From contig CAJZBQ010000020.1 in assembly GCA_914767885.1 (NCBI GenBank), positions 186,001 to 250,000 of the forward strand: a DNA stretch of 64,000 bases. The letters run 5' to 3'. The position numbers were made by a program, and so were the translations under genes. Origin of the DNA: Blepharisma stoltei (Eukaryota; Ciliophora; Heterotrichea; Heterotrichida; Blepharismidae). Within the stretch, counting starts at the first letter, position 1, and the number at the start of each line of letters is the position of its first letter. The notes under the pieces were generated by a model that worked only from the letters and a program-made list of their open reading frames with translations, was not told the DNA's origin and made no database searches. Shown here one piece after another: positions 50,053 through 61,843 of this stretch.

Positions 50053-51337
50053 ATGGAGATATCAGAAATCGAAGCTCAGCTGAAGGAGATATTCGCTAAT
50101 ATCACTAAAGATTCTTATTTACTCCGTCTGCAGCGAATTCTTACTTCAGAAGAAACCGTAAAATTGATAAAATCTTATCCATCAGCAAAAAATCTTTTGG
50201 ATATGATTTATGAAAATTTGCAGAAATCTTTATTACCATCAAGTCTATACAGTTTAATCCTATCACTTTCTTCTCATATTCCTAGATATCAAGCTGAAAT
50301 AGGAAGAGCAAGATCAATTCACGATTTAAAAGGTAACTTTTTATGGTACGAGCAAGGATGCAAAGAATTATTCAACTCACCTAATAAAACACTAAAAAGG
50401 CTAAACTTATTCCATTTGATGGATACCCGCAGTAAAAGATATTTATACATGAAACACGGAAAATATCTTTTGCAAGATACCAAACAGAAAGTAATCACTT
50501 ATATGCTGAGTGATAGAAAAACCACTCTCAGCAGCAGAGTTACGATGATAATCTACAGTTATGAAGGGAAAAATAAAGAAGCGTTATTATTCGAAACTAG
50601 AAAATCTAAACATTTGATTGCTAATCATAGTGAAAAACATGAAGAAAAAGCATTTGAAGAAAGACATGCAAGTCATAGTCAAAGTCCTATAATATTTTAT
50701 GCTGACGCTACTTTATTTACCCCTTCGGTATTATCTGCTCAAATTGATAAAGAAATAAGTTTATTCAAAAACTCTCAAATGATAATTAAGATGATTATGC
50801 TCCCCATGAGCGGGTAAAACCCACTAGCAGTCGCCGATCTTGTCTACAAAATGGTGCCATTTTGATTTCCGACCTGACTCACCTGTTCAAGGGATCAGCT
50901 CCCTAGGGAAGAATCTGCCTGCAGAGTGCCCGATCTTTATGATGAGGAAATACCATGTGATAGGCAAAGCCTGTTTAGCACGTCTGGCATGGACAGGAAA
51001 ACCTTCGAGGGAGAAACAAAACTTTCCTCTTAGGCAAGGCATCCCAAGCCTCAAGGCCTACCCTAAAAAGGAACAGAGGCCAGCTTCAGCTTCATCAGGA
51101 TAGGTCCTACCTATTCCTTAAGAAGTGCGCCTCAAATCCAATTTCCGTCAACATCACCATTTTATTTCTTAAAAAAACTCCCAAGGCTTTTTTACAATCA
51201 CTGATAGTGAAAATTTATGGACGAGAGATACTATAAGACCCGAAGACTTATCCTTTACCTCCCCTGATTTTCAGCCGGATTTCAAATTGCCTTGCAAAAG
51301 GAGCATGAGCAATATCATAATAAGTGAATTTTATTAA
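50053..51337 (+). CDS. unknown protein with possible PAS domain, split by a SINE
   Basis: MEISEIEAQLKEIFANITKD, a helical N-terminus. From about residue 95, SIHDLKGNFLWYEQGCKELF and NSPNKTLKRLNLFHLMDTRS resemble a PAS fold (G-x-F...N...LF...L). The open frame ends in a SINE; removing 50779-51184 joins SLFKNSQ to GFFTITDSENLWTRDT, and the protein ends SMSNIIISEFY. About 293 residues. PAS assignment is tentative. Confidence 0.65.
50779..51184 (-). mobile_element. SINE-like element inside the possible PAS gene
   Basis: 406 bp; AAAAACTCTCAA at 50767-50778 and AAAAACTCCCAA at 51173-51184. Read on the minus strand it begins with AAATAAAATGGTGATG, like family 3. GC-richer body. The host frame is kept after removal. 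Confidence 0.78.
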
Positions 51338-51361
51338 TTCTTGAGTAAAATTAATTTATTG

Positions 51362-52980
51362 CTATTTAATATCATTACCTTCCTCTTCTTGCATAACTTG
51401 CATTGCAGCTTCCAAAATTTCATTATTTTCTTCTCCTTTTGCAATGCTTCCTCTGGCTGGGTCATTTCTCACAATATTTTTTTGTTTAATTATGTCGCTT
51501 TCAAACGTGATGCTTTGGAATTTTTTTACATTTCTCTCGCTTCTAGGCGTTCTTTCTCCTATTCCTATAGGCTCTACACTGGTAAACTCTATGATGACTA
51601 CAGAAATATCATCAATCATTACGTCTTCTTCTTCAACTACCCCAAACCACCTATGCCTTGCTTCTTCACATAGTAATCTTGCTATAGTTGAGTTAGAGAT
51701 TTTTGATGGGTAATCATCTGCGGGAAATCCTTTGGTAATTCCTCTGAATTTTTCTACAAAATTTATCACTTCTTGGTTGTCCATGACGTCTCAGAGGCCA
51801 TCTGAAGCAAGAATTACAAATTGGTCACTTTCCGGGTAAAATTCAAAACTGTTGCAGATTGGGGTGGAACTGACACCTATTTCATGAGCTACAGTGTCAC
51901 CAATAGACCTTGACATTGCGAGGCCTGGATAGTTTCCACGTTTAAGCCAAACCCTATATGGGCCGACAGGCTGCCCGGCTTCATCTGTGATTTTTTCGAC
52001 GACGCCGCCAGCTGCTGTAATCCTTTTAAGCTCTTCAACGTGATTAGGCTTTTGATCTACTGTAATTGTAACAGGCGATAATAATCTTAAAGGTATTACT
52101 TTGTTTGATCATTTAGATGGAATTTTATGCTCTATGTGCTGGGGCTTGATTTTTGTGCCTTCTCGAGGTAAAGTCGCTAATATAGCTCTTGAGTCTCCTA
52201 CGCTTCCAGCGTGGATTGCAGTAGAGTTTAAAACCACAATAACTGCAGTTGTGCCAGATAAGCTTGTGACAATTCCACTCATATTCAAGCTGTCGTCACA
52301 TTCTTGAACCATTTCAATTATCCCATCAATTGGATTTTTTTCGAATTTTATGAAATTTTCAGTGAAAAAGTTTACCATATAATCTTTGCAGAAGTTTGCG
52401 ATTTTTTGCCCTTCTTTACCGTGTCCATCAAACAAAACTGCTAAAATGGTATCATCTTTGTATAGAAATGTGTATGTATCTTGACATTCCTTATTTCCCT
52501 TCTGTGGGCGAATAAAAATATTTGTTTGAATAAGGAATTTTTTCATTATTTCAAACAATTCCGAAAACTGGAAAGCAAAAAATTCAATTAAATTATAAAA
52601 TTTATGTTTTAATTGCAAGCTGTTTAGATTTTAATGAATTAGTTGTAGATTTCATTTTAATAATTAAAACTTATACATCGATGAAGGTTATTTTCAATGA
52701 TTTTGCTTGTTCACAGGAGGGAGCTAGAAATTTCTCCGCGCGGGTCAAGTCCTGGGATAACACACCCAGTCATACGTATAGGAATTTTTCCGACGGTGCA
52801 GACTAAGGTTTCCTGATGAATTGGCGCTAGTAATTCAAATTTCACGGCCTGGCTCCCATTAATTCTTCCAATATTGTCTTTGCTAATAATATGGATAGAT
52901 TGGTGTTTTTGATATTCTGGATCTATGTTAGAAGTCGCCACCAAATTCTGAGCGCTTGGATTGAGACAACAGTTTCCCAT
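51362..52980 (-). CDS. PP2C-type protein phosphatase, N-myristoylated type
   Basis: MGNCCLNPSAQNLVATSNID gives an N-myristoylation signal. A MITE (52494-52724) splits the first motif; removal yields DPRGEISKECQDTYTFLYKD. PP2C motifs: LAVLFDGHGKEGQKIANFC, HAGSVGDSRAILATLPREG, LAMSRSIGDTVAHEIGV, FVILASDGLWDVMDNQEVIN (the metal-binding aspartates are present; GLWD has Trp from TGA). It removes phosphate from Ser/Thr of proteins, with Mg or Mn. The C-terminal 80 residues are Glu/Asn-rich. Membrane-attached through myristate, by inference. Confidence 0.92.
52494..52724. mobile_element. MITE family 1, copy 12 (231 bp, diverged), in the PP2C gene
   Basis: TTA (52491-52493) and CTA (52725-52727 region) flank it, a one-base mismatch. 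Shortest copy. Removal gives GEISKECQDTYTF. Confidence 0.78.
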
Positions 52981-53536
52981 TCTTTTTACTATCTAATTCA
53001 TATTGAATTTTTAATGATAAGTCTATTAAAAGCATAAATGCCAGAAATTAAAATCTATTTTGCATTATAGCCAAATCTTATTTAAATATGAATTTTCTCT
53101 AATAAATGCTGAGATATAGCCTGATCACTTTTATAGCTCAAGATTCCCAATCTTTCCATGGGCAAAGAGGGGAGTTAGTTAGCTAACTAACGTTGGCTTG
53201 GTAAACTCCGCAAATGGCAGAAACCCTGCATTATAAGGTTATGAACTGCCTCTTGAGGAGTTGGTCAAATCGATATTAATAGATTAAACAAGCTCCCTAT
53301 TTTTCAATCTAAAAAGATTAGGAAGAAGCCAAAAGAGTTCTTAGGCTATAAATAGCTATCCATATACATAAAATTAAATGATAGCAAACACATAAATCCT
53401 AGAAGACGTTTATAATAATAAATAAAGCATTGAAAATAAAAATTAAGCAGAATTTATATCTCAGAACACTCTCTAAAACTCAATATTTATTGAAGAATTA
53501 TTCAAGATAATCAATATATAAAAACGAAGTTAAAGA
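52981..53536. other. intergenic region with a perfect palindrome
   Basis: Contains GTTAGTTAGCTAACTAAC (about 53177-53194), a perfect 18-bp palindrome, followed by a GC-richer patch to about 53290 that may be a SINE remnant. No gene. Confidence 0.5.
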
Positions 53537-53885
53537 TTAATTCACTGACCCCTCAAAAATCGTGGAGAACAGTGAAAATCCCAACATTTGCTTCACGTTA
53601 AACTCGTCATCGTTCAGCATTTCTCTGCACTTAAGCCCAATTCCATCAATCGGCATGCTGAGGACATAGCCCTTTGGATCTCTATCGAAAACTTTATACT
53701 CGAACGTAGGATGGTGTTTCCTGTATTCCTCCATTTTATGTCTTGCATAATGAGCATCACCAGCTACTTCTCCGCTGTAGTCAATTCACTCAATTTTATA
53801 TTCATCCCAGTGGTGAAATCCTTCTAGAGTTTTTCTTGCTGAAGAATGGCTGCTGAATTCAAGGATCGCATAGTATGCTATAAAA
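53537..53885 (-). CDS. protein with RRM-like segment, 5' end not resolved
   Basis: Reads AYYAILEFSSHSSARKTLEG, an RNP1-like strand and helix, then HHWDEYKIEWIDYSGEVAGD and a 75-residue C-terminus (MEEYRKHHPTFEYKVFDRDP). Two TGA-coded Trp. Upstream (53886-54017) coding-like pieces (VYTETDQAWLNSI) suggest more exon, but I could not place the intron or IES. RRM assignment is weak. It could be joined to the TPR gene upstream. Confidence 0.5.
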
Positions 53886-54017
53886 AACTAACATCAAGGT
53901 CTTTAATATTTAAATGGAATTAAGCCAAGCTTGATCTGTTTCAGTATATACTTTCTAAGCTAAATACTGTATATTAACAATTATTTATAATTTTCAGTCT
54001 ATTTTTCATTAAAAAGA

Positions 54018-54674
54018 TTACCCCTCTTTAGTCCCAATTTCTTCGGTCCCCAATTTAACGCTTAAAATACGTAGCGTATTGGAAAACAGTGAGTAAACAA
54101 AATCACTGTTATCTTCCTTTTTAAGACCGGAAAGCTTCAGACTTTTATTCAAACAGTTGCCCGTGGTAACTATTTGTTTTTTTAAAGTGTTGTAAAGGTT
54201 TTCGAACCTTTCTGCATCATTTTTAAACAGATGTCTATATTTGTCTAATAAGTCACAAGCTTCTTGCGTTTTTCCACGCTGGTGGAGAAGACTTGCCAAG
54301 TCCTTGATGGCGCTTTCGCAGCGCTCTCCACTTTCTATTGTTAGCTTGTATAGAATTCTCTTTAAATTGCCTAATGAATTTTACAAATAATTATATATGG
54401 TCTATAAATTGGTAATTTGGCTTATTATAGTAATAGTTTATTTAGGGAAAATCTTGTAGAAATGCTCAGCTTTATCCAGATCTCGCTCTTTGTATTCAGC
54501 AAGTTTGGCTAAAGCATAAGGCGTGTCACCTTTTGGGATTGGGAGAGGATCATTCTGGTCTCTGTTGTGGTTCAGGTCAACATCATTATTCGGAACCTTT
54601 TTAGAGATTTTCTTTGGTGCAGAAGGTTTGGATGGCTGCTTCTTGATTGTTTTTGCATTTGCTTTCCCTGCCAT
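54018..54674 (-). CDS. TPR-like small protein, split by an IES
   Basis: MAGKANAKTIKKQPSKPSAP, a basic tail, then helices YALAKLAEYKERDLDKAEHF. An IES (54351-54458) interrupts; removal gives FYKLTIESGERCESAIKDLA and SLLHQRGKTQEACDLLDKYR, a TPR-like repeat. The end is EEIGTKEG TAA. Binding role likely; partner unknown. Confidence 0.65.
54351..54458. other. short IES (108 bp) with CTTGTA repeat
   Basis: CTTGTA at 54345-54350 and 54453-54458 (contains TA). Removal joins AEHFYK to LTIESGE. Confidence 0.75.
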
Positions 54675-54695
54675 TCTGAATTTAAGTTTTACTAA

Positions 54696-54990
54696 CTACC
54701 CCTCACTCCGTGAGCGAACCAAAAAATGTATATTTTTTTTCGAAAATAAATTATATAAATTTTATATTAATTTGTTTTTTAGAAATTTAAATATCCTAAT
54801 TGGAAGCTAAAATTAATTTAATTTGCAAAATTTATGCTTAAAAATGCAAGACTTTCAAAATTCAATAAAATTTGCTATAATAAAATTATTTATATATCAA
54901 AAAAAATTTTTTTGCTCACGAAGGGTGGGTTTTTTACACAAAAATAGGAATTTTTCAATGGTTTTGCTCGCTCACAGAGAGATTTAGGAG
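54696..54990. mobile_element. MITE family 1, copy 13 (295 bp, diverged)
   Basis: TAA at 54693-54695 and 54991-54993. It starts 22 bp upstream of the TPR-like gene's ATG. Confidence 0.8.
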
Positions 54991-55779
54991 TAAATAATTA
55001 TTATAAACATTAATTTCAACAGCTGAATGGAGGATTAGGTATATGGAGGAATAATGTACCGGCAATGGAGCTGGCTGTTGCAAATTTGGATAAAAATGGC
55101 TTGAATAGATAAAACGTGATTTCAAGTTAAAATGCTCAAAAAAATGTGATAGAGATTAGAATTATTAGAATTAATTACTAAATTTTACTTCGGTTTGATA
55201 TTTAATTTAAATTAGATAAGTAGCTGATAAGTGGTTTATATTGCTTATAAAATTTATTTTTTATATTTAATAAAGGAGCCTTAGAGATGATTGTCTAATT
55301 TTTTGAATTCTTATTTGTGTTGATTGATTATATTTTAGGTTGCAACGACTCAAATTAACAGAAAATTTAATAAATTCGTTATATCATTTTGGCAAGAACT
55401 CATCAATAAAAAGGATTTAATAATAATTAAACTCAAAGCCTTGTTAAATTTATTAAAGATATGAGCGAAATTATTAATCCAAATTCTTATCAGCTAATAA
55501 TTAACCTTTAATTTTGAATGAAGAAGCCAGCAATCTGGCCACAATTTTTAGGATTATTATGTACTTCTTACTGGTTTTTAATATGAGCTTAGATTTAATA
55601 ACTCGTAGTTTTTTGATATAAATAAATAAGATTTATTTAATTTAGATATAAAATAAGATTTATTTAATTTTAATTTAATAAGTTCATTTTAATATTTTTA
55701 GCTTGATGTAAATTATAGTCTTCAATATTTTCAGTTCATTTTGCACAATAATTATAAAATAAATTAAGAGAATAAAATC
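54991..55779. other. intergenic region with a small coding-like fragment
   Basis: At about 55017-55112 a plus-strand frame reads FQQLNGGLGIWRNNVPAMEL and ends NGLNR TAG-type stop (TAA). No start is visible; it may be a gene remnant. The rest is AT-rich with nothing recognised. Confidence 0.4.
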
Positions 55780-56427
55780 ATGGCAAAGATAACTAAACTA
55801 ACAGAAGCTCACTTAAAAACAATTCAAGACAATGAAACAGCCATTAAGCAAGCAATTGACCCAACTGCTATAAGAAATGAAAAGTTGCTAAATTTTCAAG
55901 ACATAGATGCAATTAATACTAAAACTGACGATAAATCTACCGATAGAAGTAATTCTGCAAGAAAAAATATCGTCACACGAGCCATTCGGAGAGCTGAAAG
56001 TTTACAATCCTCTCCTAAATCCCAAAAATCCCCATCAAAATTTTCAGTGGACATCATAAATACATCGCCATCTCCTCGTAAGTCTACACAATTCTCAACA
56101 GAAGGCACTCCAAAAAATATATTTGGATATAGAAGGGCAGAAGATATTGAGCAGGAATATGAAGAATTATACAAAAACTATACAGAAGAAGAAGTTAAAA
56201 GAGATGAACATATACAAGCTTTAACAAGGCAGCTGAATGAAATTAAAGAAAAATACGAAAAACTGGTAAAAGATGGGGAAAATGAAAGAAAAAAGAGAAA
56301 AATAAGCGAGGAGGGCGTCAGTTATGAAGAAATATTTGGAGATATTGAAAAATCTCAACAGGAGGCCTCAAAATTTATTTCTGAAATTCAAAATATTGAA
56401 TCAAGAATACAGAAATGCCCTTATTAG
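55780..56427 (+). CDS. Ser-rich and coiled-coil protein (215 aa)
   Basis: MAKITKLTEAHLKTIQDNET; a Ser/Pro/Lys-rich middle (LQSSPKSQKSPSKFSVDIIN) with possible phosphorylation sites; a coiled coil (EEVKRDEHIQALTRQLNEIK). Ends RIQKCPY. Single exon. No family recognised. Confidence 0.7.
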   Translation: MAKITKLTEAHLKTIQDNETAIKQAIDPTAIRNEKLLNFQDIDAINTKTDDKSTDRSNSARKNIVTRAIRRAESLQSSPKSQKSPSKFSVDIINTSPSPRKSTQFSTEGTPKNIFGYRRAEDIEQEYEELYKNYTEEEVKRDEHIQALTRQLNEIKEKYEKLVKDGENERKKRKISEEGVSYEEIFGDIEKSQQEASKFISEIQNIESRIQKCPY

Positions 56428-56520
56428 TTAAGAATTTTTAATAATCAATTAAAATAATTGCAGATTTCCATAATAAGCAGTAGCATCTGATATAAAAATG
56501 CTTTTGAAATTTTTTATAAA

Positions 56521-58512
56521 TGGAGAGATTATACATCGTAATTATATTGGCTTTCTTTATGATTATTCCAATTTGGTTCATAGGGTACAGTATCAGACGC
56601 TGTATAAGGCACTGACATGATGGTATCGACCGAACTCAGACCATTACAAAGAATTTAGTGATTAAATATATTTGCAATATATCCTCAGCAATTTTTAACC
56701 TTATTCATGTATTCTATATAGTGCCTTGTGATATTTATGAAATTGACGAAAAAACTGCCAGGATTATTTTCTTTACCTGCTTAGGGATTTCATGGCTTTT
56801 TAGTTTATACTTACTCCTTTATTTTTTTATAAAAATTATTGGCGTTGCTAATATAATAAAAAAAAAAAAAATTATGAAAAAATAGAGAAAGGCTAGTAAA
56901 TTTTGAGCATCGGCGTAGATTACTTACGACTTGGTATGGACTCAGAAGTTTTTGGCCGATAAATATGCTTTTACAGATGTGCTTTACGATTTTCATCCTG
57001 CTTGACCCAAGAGAAAACAGTGAAATGCTGCAAGAATGAAAAATAGCAAGCTTCGTAATGGGTTGATGTGCCTCAACAATATTATCGCTGTACTCGTTTT
57101 TCAAGCCAAATGAATTTACAGTTATTTACCTAGAGCCTTTGCTATTTCAAACTCATAACAATAATATTGCAGGTAGGCAAAACTCTAAAAGGCGGTCAGT
57201 AATAGCACTTGAAGAGCTTGAAACAAAGCTTATTACGACGTCAATCAAAGAATGCAAAGTAAAAACAGAAAAAAATCGTCAAGTTGTGTATTATCATATT
57301 ATTGTTACAGTAGGAAACGACACCCATACAGTAAGAAAGACATACCCTGACTTTGAATGTTTACACAACAGCTTACGAGAAAAATTCCCTAAAACTGAAT
57401 ACCCGAACTTAGAATTCCCAAAATTCCCTATGACAATGAGTGGGTCTGCTAAAATTGATGAAAGAAAGCATGCACTCGATGAATATTTAGGAAATTTATG
57501 TTTCCCTGAATTTATGATAGATGATTTTTTGAATTTTTTACATATAGAAGGCCAGGGAAGAACAACCTGCATAGAAGCTCACAAAAAAATAATGGGTGAA
57601 GAAAGAAGACCAAGCATTATAAGCGACACTATTGCAAGTAACCATGGATCTTTTGCTGCTTATTATTTTAGTCCTCGAGATTTTTTAAAAGATGATGCAG
57701 AACAGCGAAAATTAAATAATTATCAGCTGCAATCATATATTAATTTAAGAATCGTCAAATGGGTTGAAGAAAAAGAACATATAGAGTATATTATTCAGTG
57801 GAAAGCTGTTAAACTTGCAGGGGAAGGAGTTGTTATGAAAAGGTATAGCGAAATTTGGGATCTTCATAGAAGGCTTAGAAAAATATTAGCCCCTGCGGGG
57901 CTTCCAAGTTTCCCTAAAAAGAACTATATGCAGACTCTCCGAAAAAAAGACAATGAAGCGATTGATATTAGGAAGATAGAGCTAGAAAACTATTTAGGGC
58001 ACATATTAAATGATCCTGCATATATTTGCCAAGAACTCTTGGATTTCATTGAGTGTAAACTTACTATTGAATCCCTATGAAAATGCAATAATACGGAGTG
58101 ATCATATTTATTGTATACGCCCATATCATGGGATAATGAACTTGATAAGGATTCTCATTTTATAATATATACTCTTAAATTCGGGAAATTTGAGAAATCT
58201 AAAAAAATTGACGAATGGACAGTAAAAAGGAGGTATAAAGACTTTGACCAGCTTAATAATTTCTTAATCAAACGCTCCTCAAGTCCTATGCTTAACAACT
58301 ATTTAAACGTCAGAAATAACTGGAAACTTATAAAGCAAACTGAATCTACTTTTCCAGTACTTCCAGGAAAATCGTTAACACCTCTGAGTTCTCCAAAAGA
58401 AATCGATAATCGCAGACAGGGGCTTGAAGCATTTTTAGAAGGTTTACTTACAATCCCTTCAGTTATTGACGCTTTTGAGTTTAAATCATTTATAAATGAT
58501 TGTGAAGGATAA
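56521..58512 (+). CDS. multi-TM protein with three PX domains
   Basis: MERLYIVIILAFFMIIPIWF (TM1), further hydrophobic helices (FFTCLGISWLFSLYLLLYFF, MLLQMCFTIFILLD, ASFVMGWCASTILSLYSFF), then three PX domains in a row: around 57220-57560 (VRKTYPDFECLHNSLREKFP), 57730-58060 (MKRYSEIWDLHRRLRKILAP) and 58110-58500 (VKRRYKDFDQLNNFLIKRSS). PX domains bind phosphoinositides, so membrane traffic is likely. The frame slips by one at a run of 14 A (about 56858-56871); a homopolymer length error is the simplest reason. Many TGA-coded Trp. Confidence 0.78.
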
Positions 58513-58664
58513 GTATTTGTAAAATCTAGTAAATAATAATAGATTGGATAATAAAGAAAATATCTTTTATCTTATATAATTTTTTTATTAAAATAAAAAA
58601 AATGCATTTTTAGCTCCATAAAGAAAAAATCCTATAATTTCTTATCCTTACGAAATAATTTAAA

Positions 58665-60263
58665 ATGGAAGTCTCATCCGGAATCGAAGACATACAAAGA
58701 GCATGCCGTTTAGGCGACCGAAGCCTTTTAAAAGAAGCTCTTGATGGCTATCCTGAAGGGATAAATCAAGTCGACCCCACCTTAGGCTGGGCACCTTTAT
58801 ACCGAACTGTTATATGCGGCCATGTAGAAACTACACAGCTACTACTAGATATGGGCGCAGACCCAGACGTCAAAACAAAAATGGGTGAAACTCCTCTCCA
58901 TCAAGCTTCTTATAACAGCCAATACCAAATAGCCAAGCTTTTGCTTGACTATAAAGCAAATCCTAATGTCCAGCAGAATGATGGGGATACTCCATTACAT
59001 CATGCTGCTTTTAAAGGTGACATTAATATGGCCAGCCTGCTATTAAAATTCAACGCAGACCCCAATAGCCCAAATTTTGTATTTGGGAGAACGCCTTTGC
59101 ATTATGCTGTGGATTATAATCACATTAAGGTAGCAAAACTTATGATGAGGTATTCAGGATCTGTTGAGGTAAAAGATATGAGTGGAAAAAACGCCCTTGA
59201 TTTATCAAAAAGCACAGAAATGACTGGAATTTTGACAAAAACAAGAAACTCAGGGTCAGCATCAGAAAAGTCAGCTCAAAATTCTCCATTAAATTTGCCC
59301 TGCCCAGACCCAGTCGATAACATTCCTTCAATTCCTTTAGAATCCTTTGAATATCTAAACTTAAGCCCGTATTCTTCCAAAAACAACTCCTTAATGGGCA
59401 CTCCTACACACGAAATGAGCAAGCTTAAACAAATTGAAGAAGTAAACAACCGTCTCCGAGAAAACGTTAAGTCTTCTGTAGACGAAATAAGGAAAATCAC
59501 TCACCATCATAGTAGAAGTGCAAGCTCAGTCTTTGAGCCTGATGCTGAAAAGACTGAGAGCGATATAAGATTATCAAGTATTCCTGACAAAGACAAGGTC
59601 AGGACAGTCTCTTTTGGAAATGTTGAGAAAAAGACAGAACTTTATAATTGACTTGTCAGTATGAAACTAGAAGAGTTGTATGAAATTTTGATGGTGGCTG
59701 GATATGATGATATTGAACAAATGACGTCGCAGCTGAATTCCACACTTCCTATTTCTGAAGAAACCTTGGTAGGCATTGGGATTATGAAGTCAGGGCTGAG
59801 AAGAAGGTTACTAGCTGCGTTAGATGAAGAAGCAAGGGGGCTCAAAACTTCTAGGAAACTCCAGAAACAAGAGTCAAGAAACCCTTTAAAATGCTGTGCA
59901 GCTCCAGTGGCTGCAAATAACGGGTTTTTAAATGTCCCAAATCTACAATCTTGACTAGAAAACCTAAACTTAGGCCAATTATATACAAATTTCATTGACT
60001 CTGGCTATGATGAAATGGAGCAGCTTTTTGCCCTCATGAATTCCAAATGGCCCATCACCGACGAAATCCTCTCATCAGAAGTAAAAATAACCAAGCCCGG
60101 CTATAGGCACCGCATCCTTTCCAAGCTACAAGAAGAATCCGTCGGCTTCGACACGATGCGAAAAAACTTAGGTGGATTCAGCAGCAGAAGTCGCAAAGGA
60201 GAGGAATTTATCATTGATAAAACAAAATCCAACGCAGCCTGCGAATTGTGCCTGATAATATAA
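58665..60263 (+). CDS. ankyrin-repeat protein with two SAM domains and a CaaX-type end
   Basis: Five ankyrin repeats (for example GWAPLYRTVICGHVETTQLL, GETPLHQASYNSQYQIAKLL, GDTPLHHAAFKGDINMASLL, GRTPLHYAVDYNHIKVAKLM). After a Ser-rich linker come SAM1 (LVSMKLEELYEILMVAGYDD) and SAM2 (LENLNLGQLYTNFIDSGYDE), each starting with a Trp coded by TGA. The protein ends CELCLII; CLII fits a prenylation CaaX box. Likely a membrane-attached scaffold, similar in plan to ANKS/caskin proteins. Single exon of 533 codons. Confidence 0.88.
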
Positions 60264-60290
60264 AGATTAAATTAAGTTGAGGAATATAAA

Positions 60291-61181
60291 ATGGCAGGGA
60301 TACATAGTTTAAGAGACCTTCCTCCAGAAAGACGACAAAGGCTAGTTAACGACCCAGCAAGGACTGGGCAATATCCTTTGCTTGGATATGGCTTTCAAAT
60401 GGGCACAGCTGAGCAAGCTCGTAAAGAAACATTTTGTCAAATGCTGAAATATATTTTTTGCCCTTTCTTTACAACACGTTCTTTTATTTTTGTAATCACA
60501 GTTATTGATATTGTCATATATTTTGTCACAGTTTTCTATGATTATGACTCAAGCAACTTTCTGGAACCCACAAATCACTCATTAGACGAATTCGGGGCGA
60601 AAGATCCTGAAAAAATGCAGCAGGACTACGAAATGTGAAGATGGTTGACCCCGATGGTTTTGCATGCAAATTTGACCCATATAACGTTTAATATGATAAT
60701 GCAGGTTATCCTTGGGTTTAGACTAGAGCCTACTGTAGGGACTAAAAGGACGATTATTGTGTATGTGGTCTCAGGGATGGGAGGAATCCTGTTTAGCTGC
60801 TTGGTTAGTCCTACAACGATGGCAGTAGGAGCATCTACCTCGATCTTTGGGATTACGTCAGCTATGTTAGCATGGATTATTATGAATTGGACTAGCCTAG
60901 AAGGGGATGTTTATAGAACAATTACCTTGATTTGGCTAATTATGATACTGATTTTTAACTTGATCATGGGGTTTGTAAGGATTATATAGGCTTCGCCACT
61001 AGTTGATAACTGGGGACACTTTGGAGGACTGATTGTAGGATTTGGGATGGGATATGCGGTATTTGAGTATATTGCTCCACCAAATCGTAAAGAAAAAAAT
61101 ATGAAAATTGGTATGGCAGGTGCTGTAGGGTTTTATTTCGTGCTTGGATTTATCTTGTTTTATACAGTTGTGAAGACTTAA
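60291..61181 (+). CDS. rhomboid intramembrane protease
   Basis: Cytosolic N-terminus (MAGIHSLRDLPPERRQRLVN), TM helices, the H-x-x-H-like loop (LHANLTHITFNMIMQVILGF), the catalytic serine in AVGASTSIFGITSAM and catalytic histidine in VDNWGHFGGLIVGFGMGYAV. A 15-nt intron GTAAGGATTATATAG (60975-60989) separates the serine and histidine helices; without it a TAG breaks the frame. Trp from TGA at MWRWLTP. It cleaves membrane proteins within the bilayer; substrate unknown. About 291 residues. Confidence 0.93.
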
Positions 61182-61327
61182 TTATATAAGCACACTGATA
61201 AATATTTTATTAGTTTAGTAGTTTTTAAACCTATTTTAAATTTTATAATAGCCCTTATTTAAAACATTTGTTATGCAGCTTCCTGATTTTTTTATTAAGT
61301 ATAGCATATCCATGCTAGTGGATTGCT

Positions 61328-61671
61328 ATGGCACTGACGTCTGCTGAGATGATCGGAGGGTTGGTGAAACAAGCCAATGAAATGATAAATCCATTAGATA
61401 TTGAGGGAGAGAGTTTTATTATTAACTCTGTGGCATTATTTCAGGCCACTGTCCTATTTCTTTATAAAAATTCAATATTAGATCAATGAATCAGTAAAAT
61501 TGCGAGGTTCGCACCCCAGAATTTACTCTTATGAGCAAATTTTAGTTGATTTCTAAATATTCAATATTAGATATTGAAGAATTGTTGCTTCAAGGGTTGA
61601 TTTCACTAACCCCAATCATTCGTCTCAGTAGGCCGGATTTTAGCAATTCACAAGCGTGGAGAGCTGTATAA
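61328..61671 (+). CDS. small helical protein, split by an 89-bp IES
   Basis: MALTSAEMIGGLVKQANEMI, then FIINSVALFQATVLFLYKNS. An 89-bp insertion is removed to give ILDIEELLLQGLISLTPIIR and the end SQAWRAV. About 84 residues. No family recognised. 61182-61327 upstream holds nothing else. Confidence 0.6.
61484..61572. mobile_element. 89-bp IES with 13-bp direct repeat and a tRNA-like B box
   Basis: TTCAATATTAGAT at 61471-61483 and 61560-61572. The insert contains GGTTCGCACCCC, close to a tRNA B box. It could be a tiny SINE fragment. Confidence 0.7.
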
Positions 61672-61843
61672 TACTGAATCCATATAAGTTATTTTAAAGC
61701 CTATTGGAAAAAATTCCTTCCGTCTCTGAAATAAGCTCATTTTTAAATCTATAGTCGATATTTTTATTTGCAAACAGATTTAAGTGATTTTATTGATAAC
61801 TATACTATTTAATTGCACAAATTTCATAATCTGAAAGATATAA

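Noticed and set aside
50840-51103. 87-codon open frame in the possible PAS gene
   Set aside because: It is within the inserted element that must be removed to restore the host frame.
53177-53194. GTTAGTTAGCTAACTAAC as an operator
   Set aside because: Perfect palindrome but single copy, no gene start nearby and near a possible element remnant.
60987-60989. TAG in the rhomboid gene as a truncating stop
   Set aside because: It is the end of a 15-nt GTAAGG...TAG intron; removal brings in the catalytic His segment in frame.
61500-61520. GGTTCGCACCCC as a complete tRNA gene
   Set aside because: Only a B-box-like piece; no acceptor, D or anticodon arms around it.
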